Assembly (NCBI RefSeq): GCF_001921865.1
Contig: NZ_MSCT01000022.1
Span: 62,001 to 126,000, forward strand
DNA: 64,000 nucleotides
DNA from: Pseudomonas chlororaphis
GTDB lineage: Bacteria; Pseudomonadota; Gammaproteobacteria; Pseudomonadales; Pseudomonadaceae
Direction of reading: 5' to 3'
The position numbers were made by a program, and so were the translations under genes. The number at the start of each line of letters is the position of its first letter. Position 1 is the stretch's first letter. Under the pieces are notes generated by a model. It was not told the origin of the DNA. It was given only the letters and a program-made list of their open reading frames with translations, and made no database searches. Positions 44,710-56,621 of the stretch are shown piece after piece.

Positions 44710-46760
44710 GTGCGCAAGATTTTCTGGTTGAACTGGGCACTGAAGAACTGCCACCCAAAGCCCTGAACACCCTGGCCGAAGCCTTCCTGGGCGGTATCGA
44801 AAAAGGCCTGCAGGCCGCCGGCCTGAACTTCAAGGCCAAGCATGTATACGCCGCGCCGCGCCGCCTGGCCGTGCTGATCAGCGGCCTGGCCACCCAGCAG
44901 CCGGACCGCAGCATCAACCTCGACGGCCCGCCGCGCCAGGCCGCCTTCGACGCCGACGGCAACCCGACCCAGGCCGCCCTGGGCTTCGCCAAGAAATGTG
45001 GCGTGGACCTGAGCGAAATCGACCAGAGCGGGCCAAAGCTGCGCTACAGCCAGAGCATCCAGGGCAAGCCGACCGCCAGCCTGCTGCCGACCATCGTCGA
45101 AGACTCGCTGAACGACCTGCCGATTCCCAAGCGCATGCGCTGGGCCGCGCGCAAGGAAGAGTTCGTGCGCCCGACCCAATGGCTGGTGATGCTGCTGGGC
45201 GATGACGTCATCGACTGCACCATCCTTGCGCAGAAAGCCGGTCGCGACTCCCGCGGCCACCGCTTCCATCACCCGCAAAACGTGCGTATCACCTCGCCGG
45301 CCAACTACCTGGCCGACCTGCGCGCCGCCTACGTGCTGGCCGACGCCACCGAGCGTCGCGAGCTGATCAGCAAGCGCACCGAAGAACTGGCGCGCCTGCA
45401 GGAAGGCACCGCCATCGTTCCGGCCGACCTGCTGGACGAAGTGACCGCCCTGGTGGAATGGCCGGTGCCGCTGGTGTGCTCGTTCGAGGAGCGTTTCCTC
45501 GAAGTGCCGCAAGAAGCCCTGATCACCACCATGCAGGACAACCAGAAGTACTTCTGCCTGCTGGACGTCGACGGCAAGCTGCTGCCGCGTTTCATCACCG
45601 TGGCCAACATCGAAAGCAAGGACCCGCGCCAGATCATCGAAGGCAACGAGAAAGTCGTTCGCCCACGCCTGACCGACGCCGAGTTCTTCTTCAAGCAGGA
45701 CAAGAAGCAGAAGCTCGAAGACTTCAACCAGCGCCTGCAGAACGTGGTGTTCCAGGAGAAGCTGGGCAGCGTCTACGACAAGGCCGAGCGCGTTTCGAAG
45801 CTGGCTGCGTTCATTGCCCCGCGCATCGGCGGCGACGCCCAGCGCGCAGCCCGCGCGGGCCTGCTGTCGAAGTGCGACCTGGCCACCGAAATGGTCGGCG
45901 AGTTCCCGGAAATGCAAGGTATCGCCGGTTACTACTACGCCCTCAATGACGGTGAGCCGGAAGATGTCGCCCTGGCGCTGAACGAGCAGTACATGCCGCG
46001 CGGCGCCGGCGCCGAACTGCCAAGCACCGTCACCGGTGCCGCCGTGGCCATCGCCGACAAGCTCGACACCCTGGTCGGCATCTTCGGCATCGGCATGCTG
46101 CCGACCGGCAGCAAGGACCCGTACGCGCTGCGTCGCGCCGCGCTGGGCGTGTTGCGCATCCTGATCGACAAGAAGCTCGACCTGGACCTGACCGAAGCCG
46201 TGGCGTTCGCCGTCGGTGCGTTCGGCAGCAAGGTCAAGAACGCGGGCCTCGCCGACCAGGTGCTGGAGTTCATCTTCGACCGCCTGCGCGCGCGTTACGA
46301 AGACGAAGGCGTGGATGTCGCCACCTACCTGTCGGTCCGCGCCCTGAAGCCGGGTTCGGCCCTGGACTTCGACCAGCGCGTGCAGGCCGTCCAGGCCTTC
46401 CGCAAGCTGCCGGAAGCCGCCGCGCTGGCCGCGGTGAACAAGCGCGTCTCGAACCTGCTGAGCAAGGTCGAAGGCAGCGTGCCGACCACCGTGGAAGCCA
46501 AGTACTTCGACAACGCTAACGAGTTCTCCCTGTATTCGGCGATCCAGCAAGCGGACCAGGCCGTACAGCCAATGGCCGCGGCGCGTCAGTACAGCGAGAC
46601 CCTGGCCCGCCTGGCGGCCCTGCGCGAGCCGGTCGACGCCTTCTTCGAGGCGGTGATGGTCAATGCCGAAGACGCCAAGGTACGGGCCAACCGCTACGCG
46701 CTGCTGGCGCGCCTGCGGGGCCTGTTCCTGGGTGTGGCCGACATTTCGGTCCTGAGCTGA
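44706..46760 (+). CDS. glyS: Glycyl-tRNA synthetase beta subunit
   Basis: 684 residues, tRNA-recognition subunit of glycyl-tRNA synthetase. N-terminal FLVELGTEELPPKAL is diagnostic, and a C-terminal anticodon-binding DALR-like region follows. Starts in a 4-base ATGA overlap with glyQ, giving coupled translation. Confidence 0.98.
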
Positions 46761-46779
46761 TTCACGTAAGGAAGTGCTT

Positions 46780-47313
46780 TTGAAACTGCTGATTCTCGAT
46801 CGGGATGGCGTGATCAATCACGACTCCGACGCTTACATCAAATCGGTGGCGGAGTGGATTCCGCTCCCCGGCTCGATCGAAGCCATCGCGCAGTTGAGCA
46901 AGGCCGGCTGGACGGTAGCGGTCGCTACCAACCAGTCCGGCATCGCTCGCGGCTACTACGATGTCGCCACCCTGGACGCCATGCACGAGCGCCTGCGCAC
47001 GCTGGTGGCCGAGCAGGGCGGCGAACTCGGCCTTGTCGTCTATTGCCCGCACGGCCCGGACGAAGGCTGCGCCTGCCGCAAACCCAAGCCCGGCATGCTG
47101 CAGACCATTGCCCGGCACTACCAGGCGGATCTTGCGGGGCTATGGTTTGTCGGTGACAGTCTCGGTGACCTGGAAGCCGCAAAAGCCGTCGACTCTCAGC
47201 CAGTTTTGGTAAAGACCGGGAAAGGCGAAAAGACCCTGGGGAAAACCCTGCCGGTAGGTACCTTGATTTTTGACGACCTGGCGGCTGTTGCCGCTGAACT
47301 TATCCACAATTAG
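46780..47313 (+). CDS. gmhB: D-glycero-beta-D-manno-heptose-1,7-bisphosphate 7-phosphatase
   Basis: 177 residues, HAD-type phosphatase in the synthesis of the LPS inner-core heptose. Motif I is DRDGVIN with D7 as nucleophile and D9; the zinc-binding Cys/His loop is visible as CPHGPDEGCACRKP. The likely start is the TTG at 46780: AAGGAA sits six bases before it but only one base before the in-frame GTG at 46774. A DnaA box spans the last codons. Confidence 0.93.
   Translation: MKLLILDRDGVINHDSDAYIKSVAEWIPLPGSIEAIAQLSKAGWTVAVATNQSGIARGYYDVATLDAMHERLRTLVAEQGGELGLVVYCPHGPDEGCACRKPKPGMLQTIARHYQADLAGLWFVGDSLGDLEAAKAVDSQPVLVKTGKGEKTLGKTLPVGTLIFDDLAAVAAELIHN
47300..47308 (+). other. Perfect DnaA box at the end of gmhB
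   Basis: TTATCCACA, read as part of Leu-Ile-His-Asn at the gmhB C-terminus. Confidence 0.75.
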
Positions 47314-47397
47314 AGTTTCTTCTGACATCCTGGCCAAGGACTGTTCGGGAGTGCGCTTTTTTAGAGGCGGGCAGTGCCCGCAACGGTAAACGCCACT

Positions 47398-48168
47398 ATG
47401 TCGATCGTGCAGGCAATCAGAACCTTCTTCTTTTACCTGCTGCTGGGCACCAGTTCGTTGCTGTGGTGCTCCCTGAGCTTTTTTATCGCGCCCTTCCTGC
47501 CGTTCAAGGCGCGTTATCGCTTTATCAACGTCTACTGGTGCCGCTGCGCGTTGTGGCTGACCAAGGTATTCCTGAACATCCACGTGGAAGTGAAGGGGGC
47601 AGAAAACATCCCCGAGCGTCCTTGCGTGATTGTCTCGAACCACCAGAGCACCTGGGAGACGTTCTTTCTCTCGGCCTATTTCGAGCCGCTGAGCCAGGTG
47701 CTCAAGCGCGAACTGCTGTACGTGCCGTTCTTCGGCTGGGCCATGGCCATGCTGCGGCCGATCGCCATCGACCGCGACAACCCCAAGGCCGCGCTCAAGC
47801 AAGTGGCCAGCAAAGGCGACGAGCTGCTCAAGGATAAAGTCTGGGTGCTGATCTTCCCGGAAGGCACCCGAGTGCCCTATGGCCAGATCGGCAAGTTCTC
47901 CCGCAGCGGTAGCGCCCTGGCGGTGAACGCCGATCTGCCGGTGCTGCCGGTGGCGCACAACGCCGGCAAGTTCTGGCCAAAGACGGGTTGGATCAGGCAC
48001 CCCGGCACCATCACTGTGATGATCGGCGCGCCGATGTACGCCGAAGGCTCCGGCCCCCGCGCCATCGCCGAGCTCAACGACCGGGTCGCGGCCTGGAACG
48101 AACAGGCGCAACGGGACATGGGTTCGCTGCCTCCGGTCGCGGTGAAACCGGACCAGCTGGCGAGCTGA
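47398..48168 (+). CDS. plsC: 1-acylglycerol-3-phosphate O-acyltransferase
   Basis: 256 residues, inner-membrane enzyme of phospholipid synthesis that acylates lysophosphatidate. An N-terminal hydrophobic stretch is followed by NHQSTWE, the H-x4-D/E active site, here with Glu in place of the common Asp. FPEGTR near the middle binds the glycerol phosphate. The ATG at 47398 is chosen by homology; the GTG at 47374 has a better ribosome site (AGAGG, six bases) and would add eight residues. Confidence 0.93.
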   Translation: MSIVQAIRTFFFYLLLGTSSLLWCSLSFFIAPFLPFKARYRFINVYWCRCALWLTKVFLNIHVEVKGAENIPERPCVIVSNHQSTWETFFLSAYFEPLSQVLKRELLYVPFFGWAMAMLRPIAIDRDNPKAALKQVASKGDELLKDKVWVLIFPEGTRVPYGQIGKFSRSGSALAVNADLPVLPVAHNAGKFWPKTGWIRHPGTITVMIGAPMYAEGSGPRAIAELNDRVAAWNEQAQRDMGSLPPVAVKPDQLAS

Positions 48169-48173
48169 AGATC

Positions 48174-48182
48174 TGTGGATAA
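48174..48182 (-). other. Perfect DnaA box after plsC
   Basis: TGTGGATAA directly after the plsC stop, followed by an AT-rich stretch (about 48190-48290). Confidence 0.75.
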
Positions 48183-48297
48183 CCTGTGTACCGTTTTATT
48201 GAAAATCGCTATATCGATTTCACAACCTTATGATTTATATACATATTTCATAAAGCCATAAAAGTCCGGAAAACGTGCATAAGTTTTTCGGACGCTC

Positions 48298-48329
48298 AAG
48301 ACCGGCCCTTGCGGCCGGTCTTTTTTTTG
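48298..48329. terminator. Terminator between convergent plsC and the sensor kinase
   Basis: AAGACCGGCC and GGCCGGTCTT pair perfectly over 10 bp with a 5-base loop, followed by TTTTTTT on the + strand. Confidence 0.92.
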
Positions 48330-48338
48330 AGCCGATAT

Positions 48339-50666
48339 TCAGTCTGCGAGCAGGGGCAACTGGAGGCTGAACGTGGTGCCCTGGCCGACCACGCTGCGGC
48401 AGAGAATCCGCCCCTCATGCCGGTCGACCACCGCCTTGACCATCGACAAGCCCAGCCCCAGGCCTTCACTGCCCTGGGCCGAGGCGAAGCGCTGGTACTG
48501 CACGAACAACTGCGGCAGATCGTCAGCCGCAATGCCTTTGCCCTGGTCACTGATCTCGCAGGTCAGCCAACCCTCCGTACAGGCGACCTGCACCCGCACG
48601 GTCGAACCCGCGGGGCTGTACTTGACGGCGTTTTCCAGCAGGTTGAACAACGCCCGGGTCAGCAGCGACTGATCGGCCAGCACCATGCCTTCGGCATCGT
48701 CGTCGAGGTCGTGCAGCAGCTGGATGTTTTTCAGTTGGGCAATGGTCATGGCCTGGTCGAAGGCATCCAGTACCAACATGGCGAACATGCTCGGCTGGAA
48801 CTGATAGGCCTCGGACTCGGCCTTCGCCAGTTGCACGAACGCCTCGGTAAGCCCCAGCGCGCGGCGCACCTGCAGTTCGATCTGGCTGTAGATCCGCATG
48901 TCCCCCAGGCCTTGGTGCCGCTGTACGTCGAGCAAGGCGAGGATCGCCGAATGCGGCGCGCGCAGGTCGTGGGACAGGAAGCGCAGCAGCGTCGCCCGCT
49001 GCTGTTCGGCATCCCGCTCCAGGCTCAGGTCGGTGAGGCTCAGCAGCCAGCCGATCGGCGTGTCGCTGTCGGTCGGCAGCAGGGGCGCCAGGTCCACGCG
49101 CAAGCTGCGCTGTTCGACGTCACGGAATTCCAGGGCCTGCAATTGCGCCAGGGCAGGGCGCTGCCCGTCCTGCAAGCCGGGGTAGCCAAGGGCCGCCAGC
49201 TGCTGCACCAGGTCTTCGCCAATCAGGGCGTTGCCGAACACGTCGCGGGCGTTGCGGTTGGCCAGCAGCACGCAGCCGTCCGGATCGCTGATCAGGGTCG
49301 CCACCGGCAGGTATTCCAAACCGTCGGCAATGAACCGGCGGGTGTCGCGGGTACGGCTCAGAGCCTGCTCCAGCGCCACGATCTGCCCCTGCAGCACGTC
49401 CCCGGCAGGCGCCTGGATACGCCGGCGTTCGGGCAAGACCTTCGGCTCGTGGTCCAGGCGCTCCAGCTCCCAGCCGAAGTAGGCCAGGATCACGCTCAGA
49501 CGCCGCCAGTTCCAGATCAGGTAAGCCAGCAGCATGCCCAGCAGGCTGGCCACCGGCGGCCACCAGAGGCCCAGGCGCAACAGCCCGGCCGAGCCGAGCA
49601 AGGCAACGGCCATGCAGCCGAGGGTCAACCATAAGGCGTGCCGCGGCTGTACCAGGAGCAACCCCAGCAAGGCCGCCACCAGCAACAGCGACAACGCTGC
49701 CGCCGGCCATTGCCCCAGGGTCACGATGCTGCGCTGCTGCAACAAGCCGTTGAGCAGGTTGGCCTGGATCTCGATGCCGGGGGTCGTGCCGACGCTGGCC
49801 GACTGCGGGGTGACATACCGGTCGCCAAGACCCGGCGCGGTGGTGCCGATCAGGATCAGCCGGTCGCGCAGCAACTGCGGCGGGACTTCGCCACGCAATA
49901 CGCTGACATAGGGAACGCTGGGAAAACCGGCATGCGGGCTGATGAAGGGGATGCGTATTTCGTTGCTGCGCAGCCAGCCCTGGGCAATCTGCGCCGTGTC
50001 CGAACCCGGCATCGACAACGCAGTGCCCGGGTGCGCCTGTTGATAAAGCAGCCAGGCCAATTGCGCCTTGGGCGCCTGCGGCGGACCCTCGCGCAGGTAG
50101 ACGCTGCGGACTGTGCCATCGGTGTCGGCTTCGGCATTGATATGCCCGACTGCCTTGGCGCACTGGCTCAACGGTTGCACCGGCTCGATTTCGCCCAGGG
50201 GCTGGCCGTAGCGGGCCACGCTCTCGCGCAGCAGGGGCAGGAACACCTCGCCGTTGCGGCAGACCGCCTGCGCCAAGCGTTGGTCGTTCTCAGAGATGCT
50301 GTCGGGCTCGCTGAAGATCACGTCGAACAACACGCCCTGGACCTTGGCCGCCGTCAGCCGATCCAGCAGGTCGGCGTGCAGGGTGCGCGGCCAGGGCCAC
50401 TGGCCCAGTTGCTGCAGGCTGTAGTCGTCGATGGTGATCATCAGCAGGCGCGAATCGACCGGCAGCGGGCTGAGCCGCCGCAGGTTGTCGTACAGCAGGT
50501 TGTTCAGCGCCAGCCCATGACTCAGCGACAGCAGCGCGGTCAACGGCAGGAGAACCAGGCTGACCCAGGCCCATTCCCGCACCAGACCGCCGAACAGTCG
50601 CTGGGCTTGCGTCGGCTCCCTGCCCTCGGGTCGGCGCCAGCGCCTCACCGACACGCCACCGCGCAC
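48339..50666 (-). CDS. CHASE2-domain hybrid-free sensor histidine kinase
   Basis: 775 residues. One membrane helix (about 33-55) leads to a periplasmic CHASE2 sensor domain (about 60-315), then a cluster of three membrane helices (about 320-395), a PAS-like domain (about 440-545), and a kinase core. Phospho-acceptor H566 is in FLSHDLRAPHSA, the N box is NLLENAVKYS (N679), and ATP-lid boxes are DQGKGIA and GLGLGLS. The GTG start abuts the stop of the FecR-domain gene upstream, so both are one operon. Ligand unknown. The likely partner is the response regulator at 53365. Confidence 0.9.
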   Translation of the reverse strand: MRGGVSVRRWRRPEGREPTQAQRLFGGLVREWAWVSLVLLPLTALLSLSHGLALNNLLYDNLRRLSPLPVDSRLLMITIDDYSLQQLGQWPWPRTLHADLLDRLTAAKVQGVLFDVIFSEPDSISENDQRLAQAVCRNGEVFLPLLRESVARYGQPLGEIEPVQPLSQCAKAVGHINAEADTDGTVRSVYLREGPPQAPKAQLAWLLYQQAHPGTALSMPGSDTAQIAQGWLRSNEIRIPFISPHAGFPSVPYVSVLRGEVPPQLLRDRLILIGTTAPGLGDRYVTPQSASVGTTPGIEIQANLLNGLLQQRSIVTLGQWPAAALSLLLVAALLGLLLVQPRHALWLTLGCMAVALLGSAGLLRLGLWWPPVASLLGMLLAYLIWNWRRLSVILAYFGWELERLDHEPKVLPERRRIQAPAGDVLQGQIVALEQALSRTRDTRRFIADGLEYLPVATLISDPDGCVLLANRNARDVFGNALIGEDLVQQLAALGYPGLQDGQRPALAQLQALEFRDVEQRSLRVDLAPLLPTDSDTPIGWLLSLTDLSLERDAEQQRATLLRFLSHDLRAPHSAILALLDVQRHQGLGDMRIYSQIELQVRRALGLTEAFVQLAKAESEAYQFQPSMFAMLVLDAFDQAMTIAQLKNIQLLHDLDDDAEGMVLADQSLLTRALFNLLENAVKYSPAGSTVRVQVACTEGWLTCEISDQGKGIAADDLPQLFVQYQRFASAQGSEGLGLGLSMVKAVVDRHEGRILCRSVVGQGTTFSLQLPLLAD

Positions 50667-51653
50667 TTACTGAACACGCGTGGTCCTGGGGTAATAGAAG
50701 ATGTCATAGACCCCCGTCTCTCCTTCGAGTCCCTGCTCATCGAAAGCAGACAGGCGGACATGATAAAAAAACGCTTCCAGGCCGCTGAAGTTGACTTCCG
50801 GCGTGCTGGAAAACTGTTCCTGCTTGATATTGAGGAACGCCTTGTCGGTCGCCACCTGGGCGCGGTAACGCTTGGCGCCCGGCAGAGGTTTCATGATCAG
50901 TTGCCAGACCGGCAGATCGCCCCTCTGGCCAGCCTGGCCCATCAGCTGCGGCGCAGGCAACAGATCGACCGGTTTCAGCGGGCCTTCCTTGTGGATACGC
51001 AACCCTTGCCGCCCCATGACCTGAACCTCGCCGGCCACCGGCCCTACCGGTTTATCCACAGGGCGTTTCTTGCCCTTGGTCTTTGGCGGTGCTTCGCCGT
51101 CTTCACGGTTGACCGCTACCTGGCCGTTGAGCACTTCCACCAACGACTGCTGATCGTCGTTGCGTACCCGGAAGTGCGTACCGCGCACACCCAATACGCC
51201 AATCGGCGTAACGATCTGGAAACGGTCGTAATCGCTGGCGCGCTTGATCACATAGGACTCGATCTGGCCCTGCTCGAGCGCGATCTGAGGGATCGCATGC
51301 TCTTCGTTCAGGTGCAGGGTGATCTGCGAGCTGGAGGGCAGTACCACCAGCGAGCCATCGCCCAGGGACAAGCTGACAAACGCCGAAGGCGAGGTCTTCA
51401 CCCCTTCGAGCTCATCGACGCTCATGCCCTCTTCCAGGGGCACCTGGTTGCCTTTGGCATCCAGCTTCCAGGCTTCGCCCGTGAGGTGCTCGACCGTTGC
51501 CGGCAGCGGCTGGCCGCGGCATTGCTGGTTGTCATCGATATAAGGAGGACGCTTGGGCGCCGCAATGGCAGCCTGCGCGGTGGTAAAGGCCATGGCGCTG
51601 CCGAGAAGAAACGACGCGAGCAGGGCCCGGTGGCGGATGTGCAAAGAGGTCAT
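50667..51653 (-). CDS. Exported FecR-domain protein
   Basis: 328 residues. A signal peptide (about 1-32) is followed by a FecR-like domain (about residues 55-165) with GDGSLVVLPSSSQI and TPIGVLGVRGTHFRV. A less clear C-terminal part (about 230-325) resembles fibronectin-like beta folds. No membrane anchor is seen after the signal, so it is probably periplasmic and may interact with the CHASE2 domain encoded next. The ATG at 51653 is chosen for the signal peptide; upstream in-frame starts at 51698 and 51788 are possible. Confidence 0.85.
   Translation of the reverse strand: MTSLHIRHRALLASFLLGSAMAFTTAQAAIAAPKRPPYIDDNQQCRGQPLPATVEHLTGEAWKLDAKGNQVPLEEGMSVDELEGVKTSPSAFVSLSLGDGSLVVLPSSSQITLHLNEEHAIPQIALEQGQIESYVIKRASDYDRFQIVTPIGVLGVRGTHFRVRNDDQQSLVEVLNGQVAVNREDGEAPPKTKGKKRPVDKPVGPVAGEVQVMGRQGLRIHKEGPLKPVDLLPAPQLMGQAGQRGDLPVWQLIMKPLPGAKRYRAQVATDKAFLNIKQEQFSSTPEVNFSGLEAFFYHVRLSAFDEQGLEGETGVYDIFYYPRTTRVQ
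51052..51060 (+). other. Perfect DnaA box in the FecR-domain gene
   Basis: TTATCCACA, read as Val-Asp-Lys in the coding strand. Confidence 0.75.
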
Positions 51654-51851
51654 GGGTTCATTCGGTCCGTAGTCGCGCTCTTCTGAAGTCCGTGCCATTA
51701 GAACTGCATTATTAGCGTTCTGACCATACCTCTCGAGCAAGGCGGCCAGTGTCATTTCCTGCCAGGGACAAACAGCACAACCGCTCAAGAGCGGCTGTGC
51801 TGTCTGGCGCGATGATCGGCCGGATGCACTCGACGCATCCAGCCGCTCCGG

Positions 51852-52541
51852 TCAGTCCCGCTCGCTGGAGATCAAGCGATAGGCCAGCGCGCCCAGGCCG
51901 GCGCCCAGCAGAGGCGCAACCCAGAACAGCCACAGCTGGGACACCGCCCACTCGCCGGCGAAGAAGGCCACCGCGGTGCTGCGAGCCGGGTTGACCGAGG
52001 TATTGGTGACGGGAATGCTGATCAGGTGGATCAGGGTCAGCGTCAGGCCAATGGCGATCGGTGCGAAGCCGGCGGATGCGCGCTTGGCGGTGGCGCCCAG
52101 GATGATCAACAGGAACATCGCGGTGAGCACGACCTCGGTCAGCAGCGCGGCGAACATCGAGTAACCGCCCGGGGAGTGTTCGCCATAACCGTTGGCCGCG
52201 AAGCCCGCCGAAGCATCGAACCCGGTCTTGCCGGAAGCGATCAGGAACAATACGCCGCCAGCGGCCAGGCCACCGAGCACCTGGGCGACGATGTAAGGCA
52301 GCAGCCGGCTAGCGGGAAAGCGCCCGCCCAACCACAGGCCAACCGAAACCGCGGGGTTGAAGTGTCCACCGGAAATCGGGCCCACGGCGTACGCCATGGT
52401 CAGGACACTCAGGCCAAAGGCCAGGGCCACCCCCAGGTAACCGATCCCGAACTGTGGAACGCCGGCCGCCAGCACGGCGCTCCCGCATCCGCCCAGGACC
52501 AACCAGAACGTACCGAAAAATTCAGCGCCGAATGTCTTCAT
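51852..52541 (-). CDS. aqpZ: Aquaporin Z
   Basis: 229-residue water channel with six membrane helices and two NPA motifs (residues 62-64 and 184-186). The selectivity-filter residues match water-specific AqpZ: an aromatic near F42, H172, T181 and R187. It lies between the FecR-kinase operon (199 bases away) and a small exported protein, all on the same strand, which hints at an osmotic or envelope-stress theme. Confidence 0.96.
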   Translation of the reverse strand: MKTFGAEFFGTFWLVLGGCGSAVLAAGVPQFGIGYLGVALAFGLSVLTMAYAVGPISGGHFNPAVSVGLWLGGRFPASRLLPYIVAQVLGGLAAGGVLFLIASGKTGFDASAGFAANGYGEHSPGGYSMFAALLTEVVLTAMFLLIILGATAKRASAGFAPIAIGLTLTLIHLISIPVTNTSVNPARSTAVAFFAGEWAVSQLWLFWVAPLLGAGLGALAYRLISSERD

Positions 52542-52845
52542 CAGAGATTTTCACCGATAGAAAATGAGGAGTTGTTTGTTGGTTGGCGACGCATGGGGCC
52601 GCGCGGGAGAGGAGGGATGACACATCCCTGTGTCGAAGCATTACGTCCTGAGGAGGCACTCCCTGTATTCCCCTGTACTGCAAGCCGCGGACGAACCCCG
52701 ACCTGACGCCCGCCAATCCGGCGGATGACACTCCCTGTGTCGGAGCAATTCCGGTTGCCCCCTGTGTGCCACTCAGCAACTGCGAATTTACCGGCACGCC
52801 GTGGGGGCCGGGCCGATTTGCAATATTTGTTCAGAATTGTCTGAT
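52542..52845. promoter_or_regulatory. aqpZ upstream region with duplicated hairpin elements
   Basis: A 304-base gap. Two near-identical elements at 52616-52645 and 52724-52754 share GATGACA...TCCCTGTGTCG-AGCA; each forms a small hairpin (GACACA/TGTGTC and GACAC/GTGTC). A third ACTCCCTGT lies at 52658. TTGTTCAGA at 52827-52835 recurs in the response-regulator leader. The aqpZ promoter must lie here, but no clear -35/-10 is visible. Confidence 0.6.
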
Positions 52846-53136
52846 CTAGAACACCCAACGCTGCTGCTCCTGGTGCACGACAGGCTGTGCCATCTGTGGA
52901 GCAGCGATCGGCGCGAATCCCTGGGAGTCGCTGAAGCCGATGGGCGTCACGGATGGGCTGAAATAGCGCTGCACCGGCAAGGCATAGTCCGAAGACGGCA
53001 GCGCGGGTTGTTCCGCGGTCGCCCCCAGGCCCAGGCCCAAGCAAACCGCGAGCATCAGTGTGGCAAATCGAGCCAGGCCCGGCGCATGCGCAATACGTGC
53101 GACCAGCAACCGCCCCCTCCCCAGCATCTTCCCCAT
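52846..53136 (-). CDS. Small exported hypothetical protein
   Basis: 96 residues: a basic start, a hydrophobic segment (about 22-42) that looks like a signal peptide, and a short Pro/Gln-rich tail ending QQRWVF. No family recognised. AGGA eight bases before the ATG supports translation. It is divergent from the response regulator and could be its target or a small sensor accessory. Confidence 0.65.
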   Translation of the reverse strand: MGKMLGRGRLLVARIAHAPGLARFATLMLAVCLGLGLGATAEQPALPSSDYALPVQRYFSPSVTPIGFSDSQGFAPIAAPQMAQPVVHQEQQRWVF

Positions 53137-53364
53137 AGTCCTTTTCCTTGCACGTTCGAGCCGGTATCGTTCTGCAACGCATGCAGGCCGCGACAGTGCT
53201 CCTGTCGGCTACCGGCCATATGACATCAGCGTACCGAGCAACGGTATGAGTCGGAGCAATTCGCCACAATTGTTCAGATTCCTCCGAACGGCCTAAACTC
53301 AGCGCCATAAAGGCCTCAAGAAAAAGCCATCAGCACTCTCTCGTGATAGAAGGAACTGCCCCGC
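53137..53364. promoter_or_regulatory. Divergent control region upstream of the response regulator
   Basis: Contains TTGTTCAGA at 53270-53278 and TCGGAGCAATTC at 53251-53262, both repeated in the aqpZ upstream region (52827 and 52740). Shared sites in both gaps are what a common response regulator would need. Confidence 0.5.
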
Positions 53365-54084
53365 ATGCGTGTCGCAATACTGGATGACGAGCCCGCCGAA
53401 CTGGCGCGGGTGGAACAGACACTGCGACAGATCCCTGCCTCTGGGGAGCAGCCATGGACGCTGCACAGCTTCGAGCGCGGCGAAGACCTGCTGCGACAGT
53501 TGCGGCGCGAAACCTTCGACCTGCTGATTCTCGACTGGCAGTTGCCGGACCTCAGCGGCCTGTCATTGCTACGCTGGACCCGCGAGCACATGGAAGCGCC
53601 GCCAGCGGCCATCATGCTCACCAGTCGCGATGCCGAGAGCGATATCGTCCAGGCGCTCAACACCGGTGCCGACGACTATGTGAGCAAACCCTTCCGTCCC
53701 AACGAGCTCAAGGCCCGGGTGACCGCGGTCCTGCGCCGCCATGGCTTGCAGCGCTCGGCGGCGGTCGAGGTGCAAACCTTCAACGACCTGGTCTTCGACG
53801 ATGCCGAGTTGACCGTAACCCGCGCCGGCAGCCCGATCAGCCTCACCGAACGCGAGTACCGCCTGGCCCGCTGCCTGTTCGCCAATCTTGGCCGTCCGTT
53901 GTCCCGGGAATACCTCTACGAGCGTTTCTGGACCCACGAGGAAATCGTCTCTTCGCGTCCGCTGGACACGCACATCTACCGCTTGCGCAACAAGCTGGGG
54001 CTGACCGCGGATCGTGGCTGGCAATTGCTGACCATCTACGGCTACGGCTATCGCCTGGAAAGCGTGACGGGCGCGACGGAGTAG
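53365..54084 (+). CDS. OmpR/PhoB-type response regulator
   Basis: 239 residues. N-terminal receiver with D7, D8, phospho-acceptor D57 (LILDWQLPD), T86 and K108 (SKPF), then a C-terminal winged-helix domain (about 140-235) ending in the family-typical WQLLTIYGYGYRLE. It is the only response regulator in the window and lies 2.7 kb from the CHASE2 kinase on the opposite strand; pairing the two is inference. AAGGA lies ten bases before the ATG. Confidence 0.93.
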   Translation: MRVAILDDEPAELARVEQTLRQIPASGEQPWTLHSFERGEDLLRQLRRETFDLLILDWQLPDLSGLSLLRWTREHMEAPPAAIMLTSRDAESDIVQALNTGADDYVSKPFRPNELKARVTAVLRRHGLQRSAAVEVQTFNDLVFDDAELTVTRAGSPISLTEREYRLARCLFANLGRPLSREYLYERFWTHEEIVSSRPLDTHIYRLRNKLGLTADRGWQLLTIYGYGYRLESVTGATE

Positions 54085-54113
54085 GGCAATCGCGCGTCGG
54101 CTGATACACCGCT

Positions 54114-54136
54114 ATCGCGAGCAAGCTCGCTCCTAC
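54114..54136 (-). repeat. Single class A REP element
   Basis: One inverted class A copy between the response-regulator stop and the terminator at 54141. Confidence 0.85.
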
Positions 54137-54140
54137 CGAT

Positions 54141-54182
54141 AAACAAAAAGGCCGCGATCGTGAGATCGCGGCCTTTTTGTTT
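54141..54182. terminator. Bidirectional terminator between the response regulator and gyrB
   Basis: A perfect 19-bp stem (54141-54159 with 54164-54182) around the loop GTGA, with A- and T-rich ends for both directions. Confidence 0.95.
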
Positions 54183-54199
54183 CGGCGATACAACCCGGA

Positions 54200-56617
<2,418 letters not shown>

Positions 56618-56621
56618 GCCT

